This document shows, in pieces, positions 9,902 through 19,965 of a stretch of 64,000 bases of DNA. The notes beneath the pieces were generated by a model. It did not search any database. It was not told where the DNA came from and worked only from the letters and a program-made list of their open reading frames with translations. The stretch covers positions 2,009,001-2,073,000 of the forward strand of contig NZ_CP162142.1 of NCBI RefSeq assembly GCF_040833965.1, given 5' to 3'. The position numbers and the translations under genes were made by a program. This stretch comes from Leptospira sp. WS39.C2. GTDB lineage: Bacteria > Spirochaetota > Leptospiria > Leptospirales > Leptospiraceae. How positions within the stretch are numbered: position 1 is the first letter of the stretch; each line of letters starts with the position of its first letter.

Positions 9902-10573
9902 ATGACAAAACCAACCCTTATCAGTTTCAAACTCTGCCCTTATGTCCAACGTTCGGTGATCAATCTCTTGGAAAAAAAGGTAGATTACGAAATCAAATAC
10001 ATTGACTTAGCGAACAAACCTGATTGGTTTTTGAAAATTTCCCCATTTGGCCGTGTGCCAGTCCTAGTTTTGGGCGAAGATGTTTTATTTGAATCAGCAG
10101 TCATCAATGAGTATTTGGATGAAACCAATCTCCCTTCACTCCATCCAAACGACCCGATCCAAAAAGCTAAACATAGAGCTTGGGCAGAATTCGCAAGTGC
10201 CCTACTTGTTGACCAATATGGATGGACCATGGCAAAGGAAGAAGCCGAATCAAACAAAAAGAAAGAAGAGATGCTCTCTAAATTTAAAATCTTAGAATCT
10301 ATTTTACCAGAACCTAAAAATGGAAAATTATTCTTTGCGGGTGAAAGTATGCACCTTGTTGATACAGCGTATGCACCATTTTTTATGCGTTTAGATTTTC
10401 TAAAATCCGTTAGCGAAACTTTTGATTTGGTTAGTGGATTTCCCAAAGTAAAGGTTTGGAGTGATACCTTACTTTCTTTGCCTTCTGTCAAGAATTCTGT
10501 TTTACCAGAAGTGCCAAAAGAATACCTTGTTTTTATCAAAGCACACAATTCATGGCTTGGAGGAAAATTATAA
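9902..10573 (+). CDS. Glutathione S-transferase family protein, Cys type
   Basis: A 223 aa cytosolic protein. The N-terminal thioredoxin-like domain has C12 in KLCPYVQR where omega/lambda/beta GSTs carry the glutathione-reactive residue. The glutathione-binding GRVPVLV cis-Pro and ESAVI segments follow, and the C-terminal half is all-helical. Cys-type GSTs usually act as thiol transferases or glutathionyl reductases. The start is ATG 9902, one base after the bolA stop; an upstream in-frame ATG would overlap bolA. It lies between two bolA genes, and the next gene follows after one base. Confidence 0.88.
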   Translation: MTKPTLISFKLCPYVQRSVINLLEKKVDYEIKYIDLANKPDWFLKISPFGRVPVLVLGEDVLFESAVINEYLDETNLPSLHPNDPIQKAKHRAWAEFASALLVDQYGWTMAKEEAESNKKKEEMLSKFKILESILPEPKNGKLFFAGESMHLVDTAYAPFFMRLDFLKSVSETFDLVSGFPKVKVWSDTLLSLPSVKNSVLPEVPKEYLVFIKAHNSWLGGKL

Positions 10574-10574
10574 G

Positions 10575-10799
10575 ATGACCATTCCAGAAATCCAAAAAAA
10601 AATCGAAGAAGGATTACCTGGTTGTAAGGTTGAAATCTTAGATCCTTACCGTGATGGTGTCCACATCAAAGCAGTTGTCACTTACAATGGTTTTAATGGC
10701 AAGGGACTCATCGAACAACACCGTATGGTGTATGCAACTTTAAAAGAAGAATTAAAAGAAGAAATCCATGCTTTAGCATTGGAAACTAGGAGTGAATGA
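10575..10799 (+). CDS. BolA family protein (second, short paralogue)
   Basis: A 74 aa BolA-fold protein resembling IbaG/BolA2-type members. It keeps the GVHIKAVVTYNGFNGKGLIEQHRMVY core with the invariant His but lacks the N-terminal extension of the first paralogue. The ATG lies one base after the GST stop. Its stop codon overlaps an ATG of the glutaredoxin frame. A role with the CGFS glutaredoxin in Fe-S trafficking is inferred from family and adjacency. Confidence 0.9.
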   Translation: MTIPEIQKKIEEGLPGCKVEILDPYRDGVHIKAVVTYNGFNGKGLIEQHRMVYATLKEELKEEIHALALETRSE

Positions 10800-10801
10800 T
10801 C

Positions 10802-11110
10802 ATGGAACAAGAGTTAAAAGAAAAAATTGAATCGTTAATCAAATCGGAAAAGGTATTCCTTTTTATGAAAGGCACACCAGAAATGCCACAATGTGGTTTC
10901 TCAGCAGGGGTGGTTTCCACTCTCAAACAACAAGGAATTCCTTTTGGATCTTTTAATGTACTTTCTGATATGAAAGTTAGAGAAGGAATCAAAGAATATA
11001 CCAATTGGCCTACAATCCCACAGTTGTATATCGATGGAGAATTTGTCGGAGGCCATGACATCACAGTCCAAATGGCTCAATCTGGTGAGCTCAAAAAAAA
11101 AGTAAGTTAG
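10802..11110 (+). CDS. grxD: Monothiol glutaredoxin, CGFS type
   Basis: A 102 aa protein with the active site CGFS at residues 31-34 (MPQCGFSAGVV). The WPTIPQLYIDGEFVGGHDI block binds glutathione. CGFS glutaredoxins bind a [2Fe-2S] cluster with two glutathione molecules and pass clusters on, often as heterodimers with BolA. ATG 10802 has AGGAG nine bases upstream and is preferred over ATG 10796, which would leave only three bases. It adjoins bolA and faces the Suf operon. Confidence 0.95.
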   Translation: MEQELKEKIESLIKSEKVFLFMKGTPEMPQCGFSAGVVSTLKQQGIPFGSFNVLSDMKVREGIKEYTNWPTIPQLYIDGEFVGGHDITVQMAQSGELKKKVS

Positions 11111-11114
11111 TCTT

Positions 11115-11357
11115 ATGATCCGTCTTTACCAATATGATTCTTGTCCCTATTGTTACCGTGTTAGGTCAGCCATTCAGACACTTGGCCTAAATGAAGGAAA
11201 GGATTATGTATTGGTAGAGGCAAGGAATGGAACTCCAGGCAGAGAAGAAGTCATCCGATTGGGTGGAATTTCCCAAGTTCCCTTCCTTGTTGATGGCGAA
11301 GTTAAAATGTATGAATCTCTAGACATCATCTCATACCTCCAAAACAAATTCTCTTAA
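11115..11357 (+). CDS. Glutaredoxin, dithiol CPYC type
   Basis: An 80 aa single-domain thioredoxin-fold protein with the redox pair C10-C13 (CPYC) and the glutathione-binding ISQVPFLVDGE cis-Pro and YESLDIISYL segments. These reduce protein or glutathione mixed disulfides. The N-terminal domain of small GSTs looks similar, so a GST-N-only protein is the alternative. Its stop codon overlaps the stop codon of the convergent gshB-like gene, which leaves no spacer for a terminator. Confidence 0.88.
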   Translation: MIRLYQYDSCPYCYRVRSAIQTLGLNEGKDYVLVEARNGTPGREEVIRLGGISQVPFLVDGEVKMYESLDIISYLQNKFS

Positions 11358-12358
11358 AACCCTAATAAATCGAGAATCTTATCTCCTACTGAACGAGGAA
11401 TTCCTGAATAAGGAAACTCATGGATGTAGAGAACTGGATTAAAATTAATTTCTAATACCGCATAATGGTTTGGATTTGGAACTTCCGTAATCGCGCTAGA
11501 AATGATATCGATCCCACAAATCACAGCCCCGGCTGCTTTTGCCGCTTTTAATGCAATAGACTTAAATTCTGGATGAACGATATCGGTTACGTCAATGGAA
11601 TCCCCACCAGTAGAGATATTGGAATTTTTCCTTAAATATACTTGTTCTCCATTTTTGGGAATGGAAAAAAATGTATAACCAACTTCTGATAATACAAGTT
11701 CTTCTATTTCCGACATTTGGATTTTTTCGAGAGCTGTGATATGGCCTTCCCCACGCCTCGGGTCTTTGTTTTTTTCCGCTATTAACTCTTGAATTGATAA
11801 CACTCCATCTCCCACCACGTTAGCTGGTACACGATTACACACAGCTACGACCTCATCTCCCAAAACTAAAAATCGATATTCAGGACCTTCGATAAACTCT
11901 TCTATGATGATAGAATTGGAATAGTCAAAAGCTTGGCTCACATAATAAGTAAACTTATCCAAGTGATCATTCGGATTAGAGATTCCAATACCAATTCCGA
12001 AGTTAGTGGTTACTGGTTTGATGACTTTTTTTTTATCTAAAAACAATGAATAATCGGAAATTGCATCTTTTGGATTCGCATAATTTTTTCCAATAGGTAC
12101 CCTAACTTGATTTTCCATTAACACAAGTTTGGAGGCAATTTTATTTTCCATAACAAGGTATGTCATAAGACTATCTAATCTTGTTTTACTTGCTTCTTTC
12201 ACAAACTCTGATTTTTTACCCTTTACTAAACGCAAAAAATTCTCTTTGCGATCGACAACTTCAACTGTGATGCCACGTTTTATTGCATCACGAATGATGA
12301 TTTGTGTCGAGATTTCTAAATCTTCCCATCCAGGTAATAAGGGCAATGGTATTGTCAT
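11354..12358 (-). CDS. gshB: ATP-grasp glutathione synthetase (GshF C-terminal domain type)
   Basis: A 334 aa ATP-grasp ligase expected to join gamma-glutamylcysteine and glycine. The C-terminus (LEINFNPVLYIHEFPYSG followed by PRSVGDKILD) matches the end of bifunctional GshF proteins rather than E. coli GshB. The N-terminal QIIIRDAIKRGITVEVVDR segment also fits the linker before the GshF ATP-grasp module. The lysine/glutamate ATP-grasp elements (SNSIIIEEFIEGPEYRFLVLG) are present. I prefer ATG 12358, one base after the gshA stop with AGG at good distance, over GTG 12370. It is the last gene of the suf-gsh unit. Confidence 0.85.
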   Translation of the reverse strand: MTIPLPLLPGWEDLEISTQIIIRDAIKRGITVEVVDRKENFLRLVKGKKSEFVKEASKTRLDSLMTYLVMENKIASKLVLMENQVRVPIGKNYANPKDAISDYSLFLDKKKVIKPVTTNFGIGIGISNPNDHLDKFTYYVSQAFDYSNSIIIEEFIEGPEYRFLVLGDEVVAVCNRVPANVVGDGVLSIQELIAEKNKDPRRGEGHITALEKIQMSEIEELVLSEVGYTFFSIPKNGEQVYLRKNSNISTGGDSIDVTDIVHPEFKSIALKAAKAAGAVICGIDIISSAITEVPNPNHYAVLEINFNPVLYIHEFPYSGIPRSVGDKILDLLGF

Positions 12359-12359
12359 T

Positions 12360-13961
12360 TCAAACCTCACTACATAGTTTTAAAGGTTTGATTTGGATGG
12401 GTTTTTGATTTTTTTTCAAATGACTACCTTCTAAAGTTTCCATTTTTTTCTGCTCATAAATGGATTGTTCACTAAGATCTTCATAGTATTTGATGCGATT
12501 AGGTGATAAATTCATTTGTAATAATTCTTCTTTATGAGATTTTGCCAGAGCCAAACCAAACTCGCGAAAATTTGTTTTATGAATTTTTAGATCCAATTCT
12601 GACATAGTCGCACCAAGTATTGATGGGTCGTCCCATTTCTCCCATTGTGTTTCCCATGCACGACTAAACGGACCATTTCCGTCATCTTCATCCAAAAGAT
12701 CCGCAATGGGTTGTAACTCAACAAACAGCTGATACACCATATCACGCAAAAAAACTTCTTTTCCAAATAAAAATACTTTTGTATCAGGTTTTCGCCCAAA
12801 CCAAGTAGTCACTTCTTGGTTTTTTCTCCAGTCGGACATTTCTTCTACGTTTGCCTTAGGGGATTCATTTAACATACAGTATAACAAAACCATATGTAAA
12901 AAATAGAGTCTAGTTTCTTCGACACCTATCGCTGAAAATGGATCCAAGTCGAGAAGTCTAATTTCTAAATATTCGACACCCCTTTCCACAAGGGCATCAA
13001 CAACTCTCTCCTCACCTTTTGGAACTTGTTTTGGTCGGACAAGGGAATAGTATTCATTCTCTAATTGTAAAACAAAATCATTAAGTTGGTTTGTATCTTT
13101 GTTATTAAACTTTTTGTATGGTGGATATGTTTTTGATACAACATGGCACATATCAGTAGCATATTCTTTTAATGAATTGACTGATATCGGATATTTCCCT
13201 TGTATTTTACTTGTATAACCAATATTCGATAATCTTAATGTAGTTGAGAATGGTGCATTTAATGTTTTTGAATCTAATTTTTGTAAACCTTTAAGCGGTT
13301 TTGCCTGATCAACAAACGTAACATCCGTTAAACTTGAAGATCCAAACAAATACAATAAAGCAGGGGAAATCCGATAAAAATTACGGATGGTATCAAAATA
13401 AATTTGAGATTTTGTTTCCTTCGATAACGGTTTTTTGAATCTTTTTTCAGAAATCACTGACAACATACAAGTATCAAAGGAAATATTATAATGTACCCCT
13501 GAGATCGTTTGCATTTTTTTTCCATAACGAAACCCAAGTCCATTTCGATAGATTGTTTTTTTTCTACCTTCAGTCGATGTACCATATTGCCCTACTTCAA
13601 TTTTACTATCACTTGGCAAGATTGGAGGCATACTAAATGGCCAAAGGTATTCATGACTTAGGTTTTTTGCGGTAAAGGCATGAAGTTCTGTGAGTTCAGA
13701 AAGTGCGTCAGGGATTGTTTTATGAATATTGGTAGCATATTCGATTTGTGCTTCCGCAAAATCTGTTTTGATGAGTGGGTGTGCCAAACTTGATCCAAGT
13801 GCTTTTGGATGTGGATTTTGTGATAAAAATGCTTTCTCATTTATACGAACACTTTCTCTTTCCAAACCATGTTTTGCGCTGAGTAAACAATCTTTGTATT
13901 CTTTGGAAAATAAGCTATTTGTTGAATCTTTCTGTTTTGGTTTTAATAATTTTGACTTCAT
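12360..13961 (-). CDS. gshA: Glutamate-cysteine ligase
   Basis: Makes gamma-glutamylcysteine, the first and usually rate-limiting step of glutathione synthesis. The 533 aa protein shows the family's GLERESVRI segment, the AQIEYAT substrate-binding region, SMPPILP, SGVHYNISF and YLEIRLLDLDPF, all typical of the gammaproteobacterial GshA/GshF N-terminal fold. The separate ATP-grasp gene follows one base after its stop, so the pair looks like a GshF split in two. It starts three bases after the ggt stop codon. Confidence 0.92.
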   Translation of the reverse strand: MKSKLLKPKQKDSTNSLFSKEYKDCLLSAKHGLERESVRINEKAFLSQNPHPKALGSSLAHPLIKTDFAEAQIEYATNIHKTIPDALSELTELHAFTAKNLSHEYLWPFSMPPILPSDSKIEVGQYGTSTEGRKKTIYRNGLGFRYGKKMQTISGVHYNISFDTCMLSVISEKRFKKPLSKETKSQIYFDTIRNFYRISPALLYLFGSSSLTDVTFVDQAKPLKGLQKLDSKTLNAPFSTTLRLSNIGYTSKIQGKYPISVNSLKEYATDMCHVVSKTYPPYKKFNNKDTNQLNDFVLQLENEYYSLVRPKQVPKGEERVVDALVERGVEYLEIRLLDLDPFSAIGVEETRLYFLHMVLLYCMLNESPKANVEEMSDWRKNQEVTTWFGRKPDTKVFLFGKEVFLRDMVYQLFVELQPIADLLDEDDGNGPFSRAWETQWEKWDDPSILGATMSELDLKIHKTNFREFGLALAKSHKEELLQMNLSPNRIKYYEDLSEQSIYEQKKMETLEGSHLKKNQKPIQIKPLKLCSEV

Positions 13962-13964
13962 CGA

Positions 13965-15737
13965 CTAAAAACCTAATGGGATTCCTTCCCCTTTGGGGTC
14001 AGATACACCGATCAGTTTGTCTCCTTCTTTTGACACGATAAATACCTTTGCACGGTGCCTACCATATTGGACTCGATAAAACGGAAGTTCCGATTCAGGA
14101 AAATACCCTTTTAACTCGGGATCTAAAAATAATGTACTCGGTTGGAATTGGTGGTGGATCCGTGGAAAGGAAACACTTTCATAAAGGCTTCGTTTTTGTA
14201 TCAGGTAATGGTACAAGGTATTGAATATCGATGTTGGAATTTGAGAACCACCAGGTGCACCAATGACTAACTTAGTCGCGCCAGAAGGTTCCACAAGGAT
14301 GGTTGGGCTCATACTAGAAAGAGGTGTTTTTCCTGGTGCTATGGCATTTGCCTTAGAACCAACAAGTCCATACAAATTGGGAACTCCAGGTGCAATGGAA
14401 AAATCATCCATCGTATTATTCAAAACAAGTCCAGTGCCAGGAACCATTTGTACGGCTCCAAAAATTCCATTGATCGATTGAGTGGAGGAAACTGCATTTC
14501 CTTCTCTGTCCATAACAGAAATGTGAGTTGTATTATAAGAATCTTTTGGTTCTTTTGGATTTTGATTTTCTTTCCAATTCCCGGAAACAACCTTTTTCTC
14601 AATTTCACCAACCTCATCTTGGATATAAGTTTGTGATATGAGTTTTGTTACAGGGACATCAGTAAAACTCGGGTCACCACCATATTCAGCCCTATCTCGA
14701 TACGCTAACTTCATTGCCTCAGTGATTTGGATGGATTCACCTACAATTCCTTTTGGAAACGATTTACGTTTTGCCATTTCTGCATATAATTGCATCATAG
14801 TTACCAAATGAACACCCGAACTAGGTGGTGGCATAGTCATCATTTGGTAACCCCAGACTGAACTCACCAAAGGATCCATTTGTTTCACTTGGTATTGTTT
14901 CCAATCCTCTTCACTGATGAATCCATCATACTCTTTATAATATTCAGAAACGAGTTTTATTGTTTCGCCAGAGATCCATTCCTTTTCTTCATTTTCAACA
15001 ATCCGAGTTAAGGTTTGAAACAATTCTTCCTGAATGAGTAACTCACCTTCCCGAATTGGCCGATTGTCTATGCCAAAAACCTTTTGCATGGAAGGATTCA
15101 TATTTGGCCAAACTTTTGAGATCACATTTGCTAAATCGGAATATACAGCAAATCCATTTTTCGCATAACGTAAGGCAGGTGCAATAACATCAGATAAAGG
15201 AAGTTTTCCATGTTGTTTTTGGATTTTTAATATCCCTTGGACATTGCCTGGGACAGCTGCACTAAATGGACCTTTTAGAATTTTTTCTGAATCTGGAGAT
15301 CCATCAGATTTTAAATAATAGGAGGCTGTACCTTTTTTCGGAGAACGTTCCCGAAAGTCGTAAGCCCACTTCCCTTTTTTCGGGAGGTAAACTATCGCAA
15401 AACCTCCTCCAAGTAATCCCGTAGATTGTGGCCGTAGAACAGAAATGGCAAAACTCGCTGCAGTGAATACATCTACAACATTCCCACCTTGTTTCCAAAC
15501 TTCCACACCTGCTTGTGATGCAAGTGGGTGGTCTGTCGCGATCATAAACTCACGACCCGTAAGTTCATACCTGTCTCGTTTTTCTTTGGAACCTTCGACT
15601 TGGGGGAAAATAGATTCTAAGGTGGATGTGTTATTTTCCGCATCCATTGCGGAGCGAATGGTTTCACAACTTCCAAAAGAAACAAAAAGAACAAATATTA
15701 AAAAAGAAAGAGGAAACTTTCTAATTCCTTCCATCAA
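13965..15737 (-). CDS. ggt: Gamma-glutamyltranspeptidase, predicted lipoprotein
   Basis: Cleaves the gamma-glutamyl bond of glutathione in the envelope. The 590 aa proenzyme has a signal peptide with a Cys at residue 24 (SFGSC), so it is probably a lipoprotein. The autocleavage site and nucleophile Thr is about T403 in NTTHISVMD. The glycine-rich [13 protein letters not shown] and PLSSMSPT segments of the small subunit follow. Its ATG overlaps the stop of the sufT-like gene by four bases, and gshA follows three bases later. Synthesis and extracytoplasmic breakdown of glutathione are therefore co-transcribed. Confidence 0.93.
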   Translation of the reverse strand: MMEGIRKFPLSFLIFVLFVSFGSCETIRSAMDAENNTSTLESIFPQVEGSKEKRDRYELTGREFMIATDHPLASQAGVEVWKQGGNVVDVFTAASFAISVLRPQSTGLLGGGFAIVYLPKKGKWAYDFRERSPKKGTASYYLKSDGSPDSEKILKGPFSAAVPGNVQGILKIQKQHGKLPLSDVIAPALRYAKNGFAVYSDLANVISKVWPNMNPSMQKVFGIDNRPIREGELLIQEELFQTLTRIVENEEKEWISGETIKLVSEYYKEYDGFISEEDWKQYQVKQMDPLVSSVWGYQMMTMPPPSSGVHLVTMMQLYAEMAKRKSFPKGIVGESIQITEAMKLAYRDRAEYGGDPSFTDVPVTKLISQTYIQDEVGEIEKKVVSGNWKENQNPKEPKDSYNTTHISVMDREGNAVSSTQSINGIFGAVQMVPGTGLVLNNTMDDFSIAPGVPNLYGLVGSKANAIAPGKTPLSSMSPTILVEPSGATKLVIGAPGGSQIPTSIFNTLYHYLIQKRSLYESVSFPRIHHQFQPSTLFLDPELKGYFPESELPFYRVQYGRHRAKVFIVSKEGDKLIGVSDPKGEGIPLGF

Positions 15738-16057
15738 TCGAAAATCCCCATTTGCATCTTTGCTTCTTCACTAGCCATGGCCCTAGGTTCCCATTTTGGA
15801 TTCCAAACAACATGGACAACCACTTCAGAAATTCCATCCACTCGTAAAGCATGGTTTTCTATATCTTGTTTCATTTGTGGGCCCGCAGGACATGCAAGAG
15901 AAGTATACGTCATTGTCACCTCAGCTTTTTCCCCTTCCACTTTGACATCATAAATCAAACCAAGTTCTACAAGAGAAATTCCAATCTCAGGGTCTTCTAC
16001 GGAACGGATGCTGTGGAAAACTTCCCATTCTTTTTCTGTTTCAGGGTCTCGGATCAT
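15734..16057 (-). CDS. sufT: SufT-like Fe-S assembly protein (MIP18/DUF59)
   Basis: A 107 aa DUF59 domain protein. It shows [17 protein letters not shown], the [17 protein letters not shown] stretch with the conserved Cys, and the final [23 protein letters not shown] segment common in SufT. SufT proteins help mature Fe-S proteins and typically end suf operons, as here after sufS and sufU. It overlaps sufU by 17 bases and ggt by four. The gene name rests on domain and context. Confidence 0.85.
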   Translation of the reverse strand: MIRDPETEKEWEVFHSIRSVEDPEIGISLVELGLIYDVKVEGEKAEVTMTYTSLACPAGPQMKQDIENHALRVDGISEVVVHVVWNPKWEPRAMASEEAKMQMGIFD

Positions 16058-16484
16058 TTTTTTCCTCGATGATTTTTTCTAATGTTTGCCAAGGCAAAAG
16101 GGCACAACGATGACGACTTGGGTGTGAAACCACACTATGGAAAAAGGATAACTCTTCTAAATCTCCAAACAAGGAAGATTCCTCCCCTTCTAAAAATTTT
16201 TTTCGTTCGGATAGATACTTGGGTATGTCTTTTGTCAGGAAGAGAGATTGATTTTTAAATAAAAGTCCAAGGGAGGCAGAACAAATCGAACAAGAATCTC
16301 CAGAAACTGCCACAATTTCAATTCCCTCATTTTTTATCCTGTTATAATACAAAATAACTTCATCCCCACAAAGTGGGTTTAGTGCTCTTTTTTCTAACAC
16401 AGATTCTTTTGGTTTGTTCCAATTCGCATAAGATTTCCATTTTAGAAAATCTTGGAATGATTTATTTTCTGACAACACGACCAA
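16041..16484 (-). CDS. sufU: SufU-type sulfur-transfer protein
   Basis: A 147 aa IscU-fold protein. The ligand residues of SufU are present: C39 and D41 in NPLCGDEV, C65 in [15 protein letters not shown] and C127 in RHRCALLPW. Zn-bound SufU accepts persulfide sulfur from SufS in Gram-positive-type systems. The long insertion between the second and third Cys is shortened compared with Bacillus SufU, but the order is intact. The gene overlaps sufS by 23 bases, as expected for partners. Confidence 0.9.
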   Translation of the reverse strand: MVVLSENKSFQDFLKWKSYANWNKPKESVLEKRALNPLCGDEVILYYNRIKNEGIEIVAVSGDSCSICSASLGLLFKNQSLFLTKDIPKYLSERKKFLEGEESSLFGDLEELSFFHSVVSHPSRHRCALLPWQTLEKIIEEKNDPRP

Positions 16485-17706
16485 ATATCGATTTTACTTT
16501 TTCAATGGACTGGAATAACAAATCAATGTCTTCTTTTGTATTGTAGAAGTAAAAGGAAGCACGACACGTGCCTGGGATTTGAAACTGTTTCATCAATGGT
16601 TGGCAACAATGGTGACCAACACGTATAGCCACTCCTTCTTCATCCAAAATAGATCCCACATCATGTGGGTGGATTCCATCCATGGTAAAAGAAATCACAC
16701 CACCTCGTTTGTCTAAATCATCTGTTCCATAGAGATTTAAACCTCCGATTTTTCGAAAACCTTCCAAGGCATATTCCGTTAACATACGTTCGTGGTCTTT
16801 GATATTTTTCATTCCCACTTTTTGTAAGTAATCTAATGCATGGGAAAATCCAATGACACCGGCAATATTCGGTGTTCCAGCCTCTAATTTGGCAGGGAGA
16901 GCTGCATACGTTGAACTTTCTAATTCCACGGATTCGATCATATCCCCACCACCTAACCAAGGTGGCATTTGTTCTAAAATTTCTTCTTTTCCGAAAAGGA
17001 CACCAACACCTGTCGGTCCAAGCATTTTATGAGCAGAAAATGCATAAAAATCAACATCCAGGTCAACCAGATGGATTGGCATGTGGCAGGCAGCCTGAGC
17101 TCCATCCACAAGAACTTTTGCACCAACTTGTCGCGCTCGATCAATAATTTTCGTTAGATCATGAACGGTTCCTGTTACATTGGACATTTGGCTTATGGCA
17201 ATAATTTTGGTCCGTTTCGTGATAATCTCGTTTAACTTTGATAAGTTGTATGTTGTATCTTCTTGGATTGGGATGAATTTTAAGAAGGCTTTTTTTTCTC
17301 GAGCCAACATTTGCCATGGAACCAAATTCGAATGGTGTTCCTGTACAGATAAAACAATTTCATCTCCTTCTGAAACATTTACCCTTCCATAGGTTTGTGC
17401 CACCAAATTGATCGCATCTGTTGTCCCACGTGTGAAGATAATTGCTTTTGCACATTGGGCTTGGAAAAAATGAGACGTTTTGATCCGAGTTCGTTCGAAT
17501 AGTTCTGTTGCATGTTGAGAAAGATAATAAACACCTCGGTGGATATTGGCATTTTCTTTCGTATAATAGTCATTTGTTGCGTGAATCACAGACAATGGTT
17601 TTTGAGAAGTGGCCCCATTATCTAAATACACTAGTGGTTTCCCATTAGGTAAGGTTTGGGAAAGGATAGGAAAATCTAATCGCAGTTTGTATGGATCTAA
17701 ACTCAT
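16462..17706 (-). CDS. sufS: Cysteine desulfurase, SufS type
   Basis: A PLP enzyme of 414 aa that removes sulfur from cysteine for Fe-S cluster assembly. The PLP lysine is K227 in [11 protein letters not shown]. The catalytic Cys is C367 within [11 protein letters not shown], where the second Cys replaces the Ala common in other Suf[11 protein letters not shown] and the [10 protein letters not shown] segment fit group II desulfurases. The stop of the Rieske gene overlaps its start by four bases, and sufU overlaps its end. Confidence 0.95.
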   Translation of the reverse strand: MSLDPYKLRLDFPILSQTLPNGKPLVYLDNGATSQKPLSVIHATNDYYTKENANIHRGVYYLSQHATELFERTRIKTSHFFQAQCAKAIIFTRGTTDAINLVAQTYGRVNVSEGDEIVLSVQEHHSNLVPWQMLAREKKAFLKFIPIQEDTTYNLSKLNEIITKRTKIIAISQMSNVTGTVHDLTKIIDRARQVGAKVLVDGAQAACHMPIHLVDLDVDFYAFSAHKMLGPTGVGVLFGKEEILEQMPPWLGGGDMIESVELESSTYAALPAKLEAGTPNIAGVIGFSHALDYLQKVGMKNIKDHERMLTEYALEGFRKIGGLNLYGTDDLDKRGGVISFTMDGIHPHDVGSILDEEGVAIRVGHHCCQPLMKQFQIPGTCRASFYFYNTKEDIDLLFQSIEKVKSIFGRVVRK

Positions 17707-18020
17707 GCGAACTCCAAATCCACTTCTAAGTCATCTCCATTCACTTTTGTAGGAAAAATGGTCAAAGGTTCTGTTGCAGGGAGTGCTAAAACACTACCAT
17801 TCCTAATATCAAATTTTGCAAAGTGACGTGGGCATGTGATCACACATCCTTCTAATTTTCCACATGATATTTCTTCCCCGTCATGGGTACAGGAATCTTC
17901 AAAAGCAAAGTATTCATTTTCCCATTTTGTAATCACGACAGAAAAATGACGTGTTTTTACGACTGTCAATTTACCTTCTGCAATTTCCCCAATTGAGACT
18001 AATTTTTTAAACGCCATCAT
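17703..18020 (-). CDS. Rieske-type [2Fe-2S] ferredoxin
   Basis: A 105 aa protein with the Rieske ligand pattern: C44-x-H46 (CTH) and C63-x2-H66 (CPRH). It resembles small NirD or dioxygenase-ferredoxin subunits. Actinobacterial suf operons carry a similar Rieske protein among the suf genes, so a role as electron donor for cluster assembly is reasonable but unproven. It overlaps sufD upstream and sufS downstream by four bases each. Confidence 0.9.
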   Translation of the reverse strand: MMAFKKLVSIGEIAEGKLTVVKTRHFSVVITKWENEYFAFEDSCTHDGEEISCGKLEGCVITCPRHFAKFDIRNGSVLALPATEPLTIFPTKVNGDDLEVDLEFA

Positions 18021-19180
18021 TTTCCTCCTACGAGAATGGTATGGATGGAACTTTCTAAATCATGTTTAATCTCATCTGAAAATCCGATATTATGAATGGT
18101 TTCTCCATAAAAGGCAGTCACGAGGAGAGATTTTGATTCTTCTGGACTTAGTCCGCGAGATAATAAATAAAAATATTGTTCTTCATCGATATCTCCGACT
18201 GTCGCACCGTGAGTACAGGATACATCTTCCGCAAGGACTTCTAATTTTGGATTGGCTTCGGCTCTTGCTTTTTTGTTTAACGATAAATTAAATGATTCTT
18301 GGTGGGCTACCACCTTTTTCAAATTAGGTGGTATAATCAAATTACCTGTGAAAATATGATGGGATTTGTCTGTGACAATGGATTTGTAACTGATTTTACT
18401 TGTGGTATGGTCTGCGTGGTGGTGCATTTCCATATCCAAGTCCTTTAAGTTCCGTTTTCCTAAAGCAGAAACTCCATCCACTGACACTTCTGCACCTTTG
18501 CCAAGTAAATGTGAATGTAATAAAAACTTGGAACGAAACCCACCAAAAGGAAAATAATGGAATTTTACAGATGTATTTTCTTTGGAAAGTAAAAGTACAG
18601 TCCGAAATTGAATGAGATCTTCATCAAAGTTTTCTTCATCCAAAATCTCTACTTGTGAATCTTTATCAATTACAAATACATCTAAGACATTTTGAATATG
18701 AAGAGAATCTGAGTCGTGGTTTGATTCCGTTTTTAATACAATTTGAGAAAATTTGCCACTAGGAATATAAAAAATACGAACACAAAACTTGGGTCCATCC
18801 CCAACGAGTGTGATTTGTTTTGTGGTAATTCCATCTTCACACACCACCACTTTAAACTCTTTGGATAACATTAAACTAAGGTATGTAAAATAATCCTTAG
18901 GGAGATATTCCTTCACCAAACTTAAGATAGGTTCGATTAAACCTGTAACATGATCCTCAGTTAGATTTTCAGAATCAGCAATTTCTTCTAATTCCCTCTT
19001 TTTTTGAGGGTCAAAACCAAGTTCCTTCCAATCTAATGAACCAATTGGAAATTTGCGGTAGGATTCGTCCTTTTCCGTCGGAAGTGATAATTTTTCCCAT
19101 TCGGGAACTAATGTGTTACAAAACTGAAATCGTTTTTTTGGATTTAGGATGTGGTGCTGTTTTTTGAGTGAGGAATTCAT
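18017..19180 (-). CDS. sufD: Fe-S cluster assembly protein SufD
   Basis: A 387 aa SufB/SufD family protein. The C-terminal beta-helix part is recognisable: [21 protein letters not shown] and [16 protein letters not shown]. The N-terminal region ([20 protein letters not shown]) is typical of SufD. The length fits SufD (about 400 aa) rather than SufB (about 470 aa). ATG 19180 overlaps the sufC stop as ATGA, so I prefer it to the longer reading from 19207. SufD normally works in a SufBC2D complex; no sufB is present beside it. Confidence 0.88.
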   Translation of the reverse strand: MNSSLKKQHHILNPKKRFQFCNTLVPEWEKLSLPTEKDESYRKFPIGSLDWKELGFDPQKKRELEEIADSENLTEDHVTGLIEPILSLVKEYLPKDYFTYLSLMLSKEFKVVVCEDGITTKQITLVGDGPKFCVRIFYIPSGKFSQIVLKTESNHDSDSLHIQNVLDVFVIDKDSQVEILDEENFDEDLIQFRTVLLLSKENTSVKFHYFPFGGFRSKFLLHSHLLGKGAEVSVDGVSALGKRNLKDLDMEMHHHADHTTSKISYKSIVTDKSHHIFTGNLIIPPNLKKVVAHQESFNLSLNKKARAEANPKLEVLAEDVSCTHGATVGDIDEEQYFYLLSRGLSPEESKSLLVTAFYGETIHNIGFSDEIKHDLESSIHTILVGGK

Positions 19181-19929
19181 TTGACCCCTTCTCTCTCCAA
19201 AATCCAATCATACCCAACTTCTTCTAATTTAAGAGAAAGGTCTTTGCCACCAGTTTCCAATATCCTTCCATCTGCGAATACGTGAACAAAATCCGGTACA
19301 ATGTAATTCAACATCCTTTGGTAATGTGTAATGAGTAAAATGGATCTCTCTGGATTTCGATTTGCATTGATTCCTTCTGAAACAATACGTAAAGCATCAA
19401 TGTCAAGACCCGAATCGGTTTCATCTAAAATGGATAAAACTGGTTTTAGTAAACTCATTTGCAAAATTTCAGCTCGTTTTTTTTCACCACCAGAAAAACC
19501 ATCGTTCACATAACGACCTATAAACGATTGAGGTACTTCCAAAAGGTCCATTGCTGTTTTTAATTCTTGTTTGAACTCTTTTACAGGAACATCTTTGCCA
19601 CGGTGGGCTTTTAAAATGGATCTTAAAAAATTACCAATCGTCACACCAGGGAGTGCTGTAGGGTATTGGAAGGATAAAAATACCCCAAGCCTTGCCCTCT
19701 CATCTGTCGAGAGTTTTAAGATGGATTGGCCACGAAAGAGAATGTCACCAGAAGTGACTGTGTATTTTGGGTGGCCTAAAATGACATTTGATAAGGTACT
19801 TTTCCCAGATCCATTGGGTCCCATGATGGCATGGACTTCTCCCGCTCCGATAGTAAGATTTACCCCTCGGAGGATTTGTTTGTCTCCGACATTGGCATGG
19901 AGGGCTTGAATTTCGAGAATAGCGGACAA
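19177..19929 (-). CDS. sufC: Fe-S assembly ATPase SufC
   Basis: A 250 aa ABC-type ATPase of the SufBCD scaffold. Walker A is GPNGSGKST (residues 37-45), the signature is [14 protein letters not shown], Walker B reads [16 protein letters not shown] and the switch His is in [10 protein letters not shown]. The DETDSGLD variant is characteristic of SufC. Translation starts at TTG 19929 with AGGA seven to eight bases upstream. It heads the nine-gene suf-gsh unit, with a candidate promoter and palindrome just upstream. Confidence 0.95.
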   Translation of the reverse strand: MSAILEIQALHANVGDKQILRGVNLTIGAGEVHAIMGPNGSGKSTLSNVILGHPKYTVTSGDILFRGQSILKLSTDERARLGVFLSFQYPTALPGVTIGNFLRSILKAHRGKDVPVKEFKQELKTAMDLLEVPQSFIGRYVNDGFSGGEKKRAEILQMSLLKPVLSILDETDSGLDIDALRIVSEGINANRNPERSILLITHYQRMLNYIVPDFVHVFADGRILETGGKDLSLKLEEVGYDWILEREGVK

Positions 19930-19951
19930 GGTGGTATCCTGTTTTTTTATT

Positions 19952-19964
19952 TAGAATGATTCTA
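19952..19964. promoter_or_regulatory. Palindrome tagaat-g-attcta at the suf promoter
   Basis: A perfect 6-1-6 inverted repeat lies one base downstream of a TATAAT box and would cover the expected transcription start of the sufC transcript. The half-site spacing resembles Fur/PerR-family boxes. Binding by such a regulator is inference; no regulator gene is in the window. Confidence 0.45.
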
Positions 19965-19965
19965 T

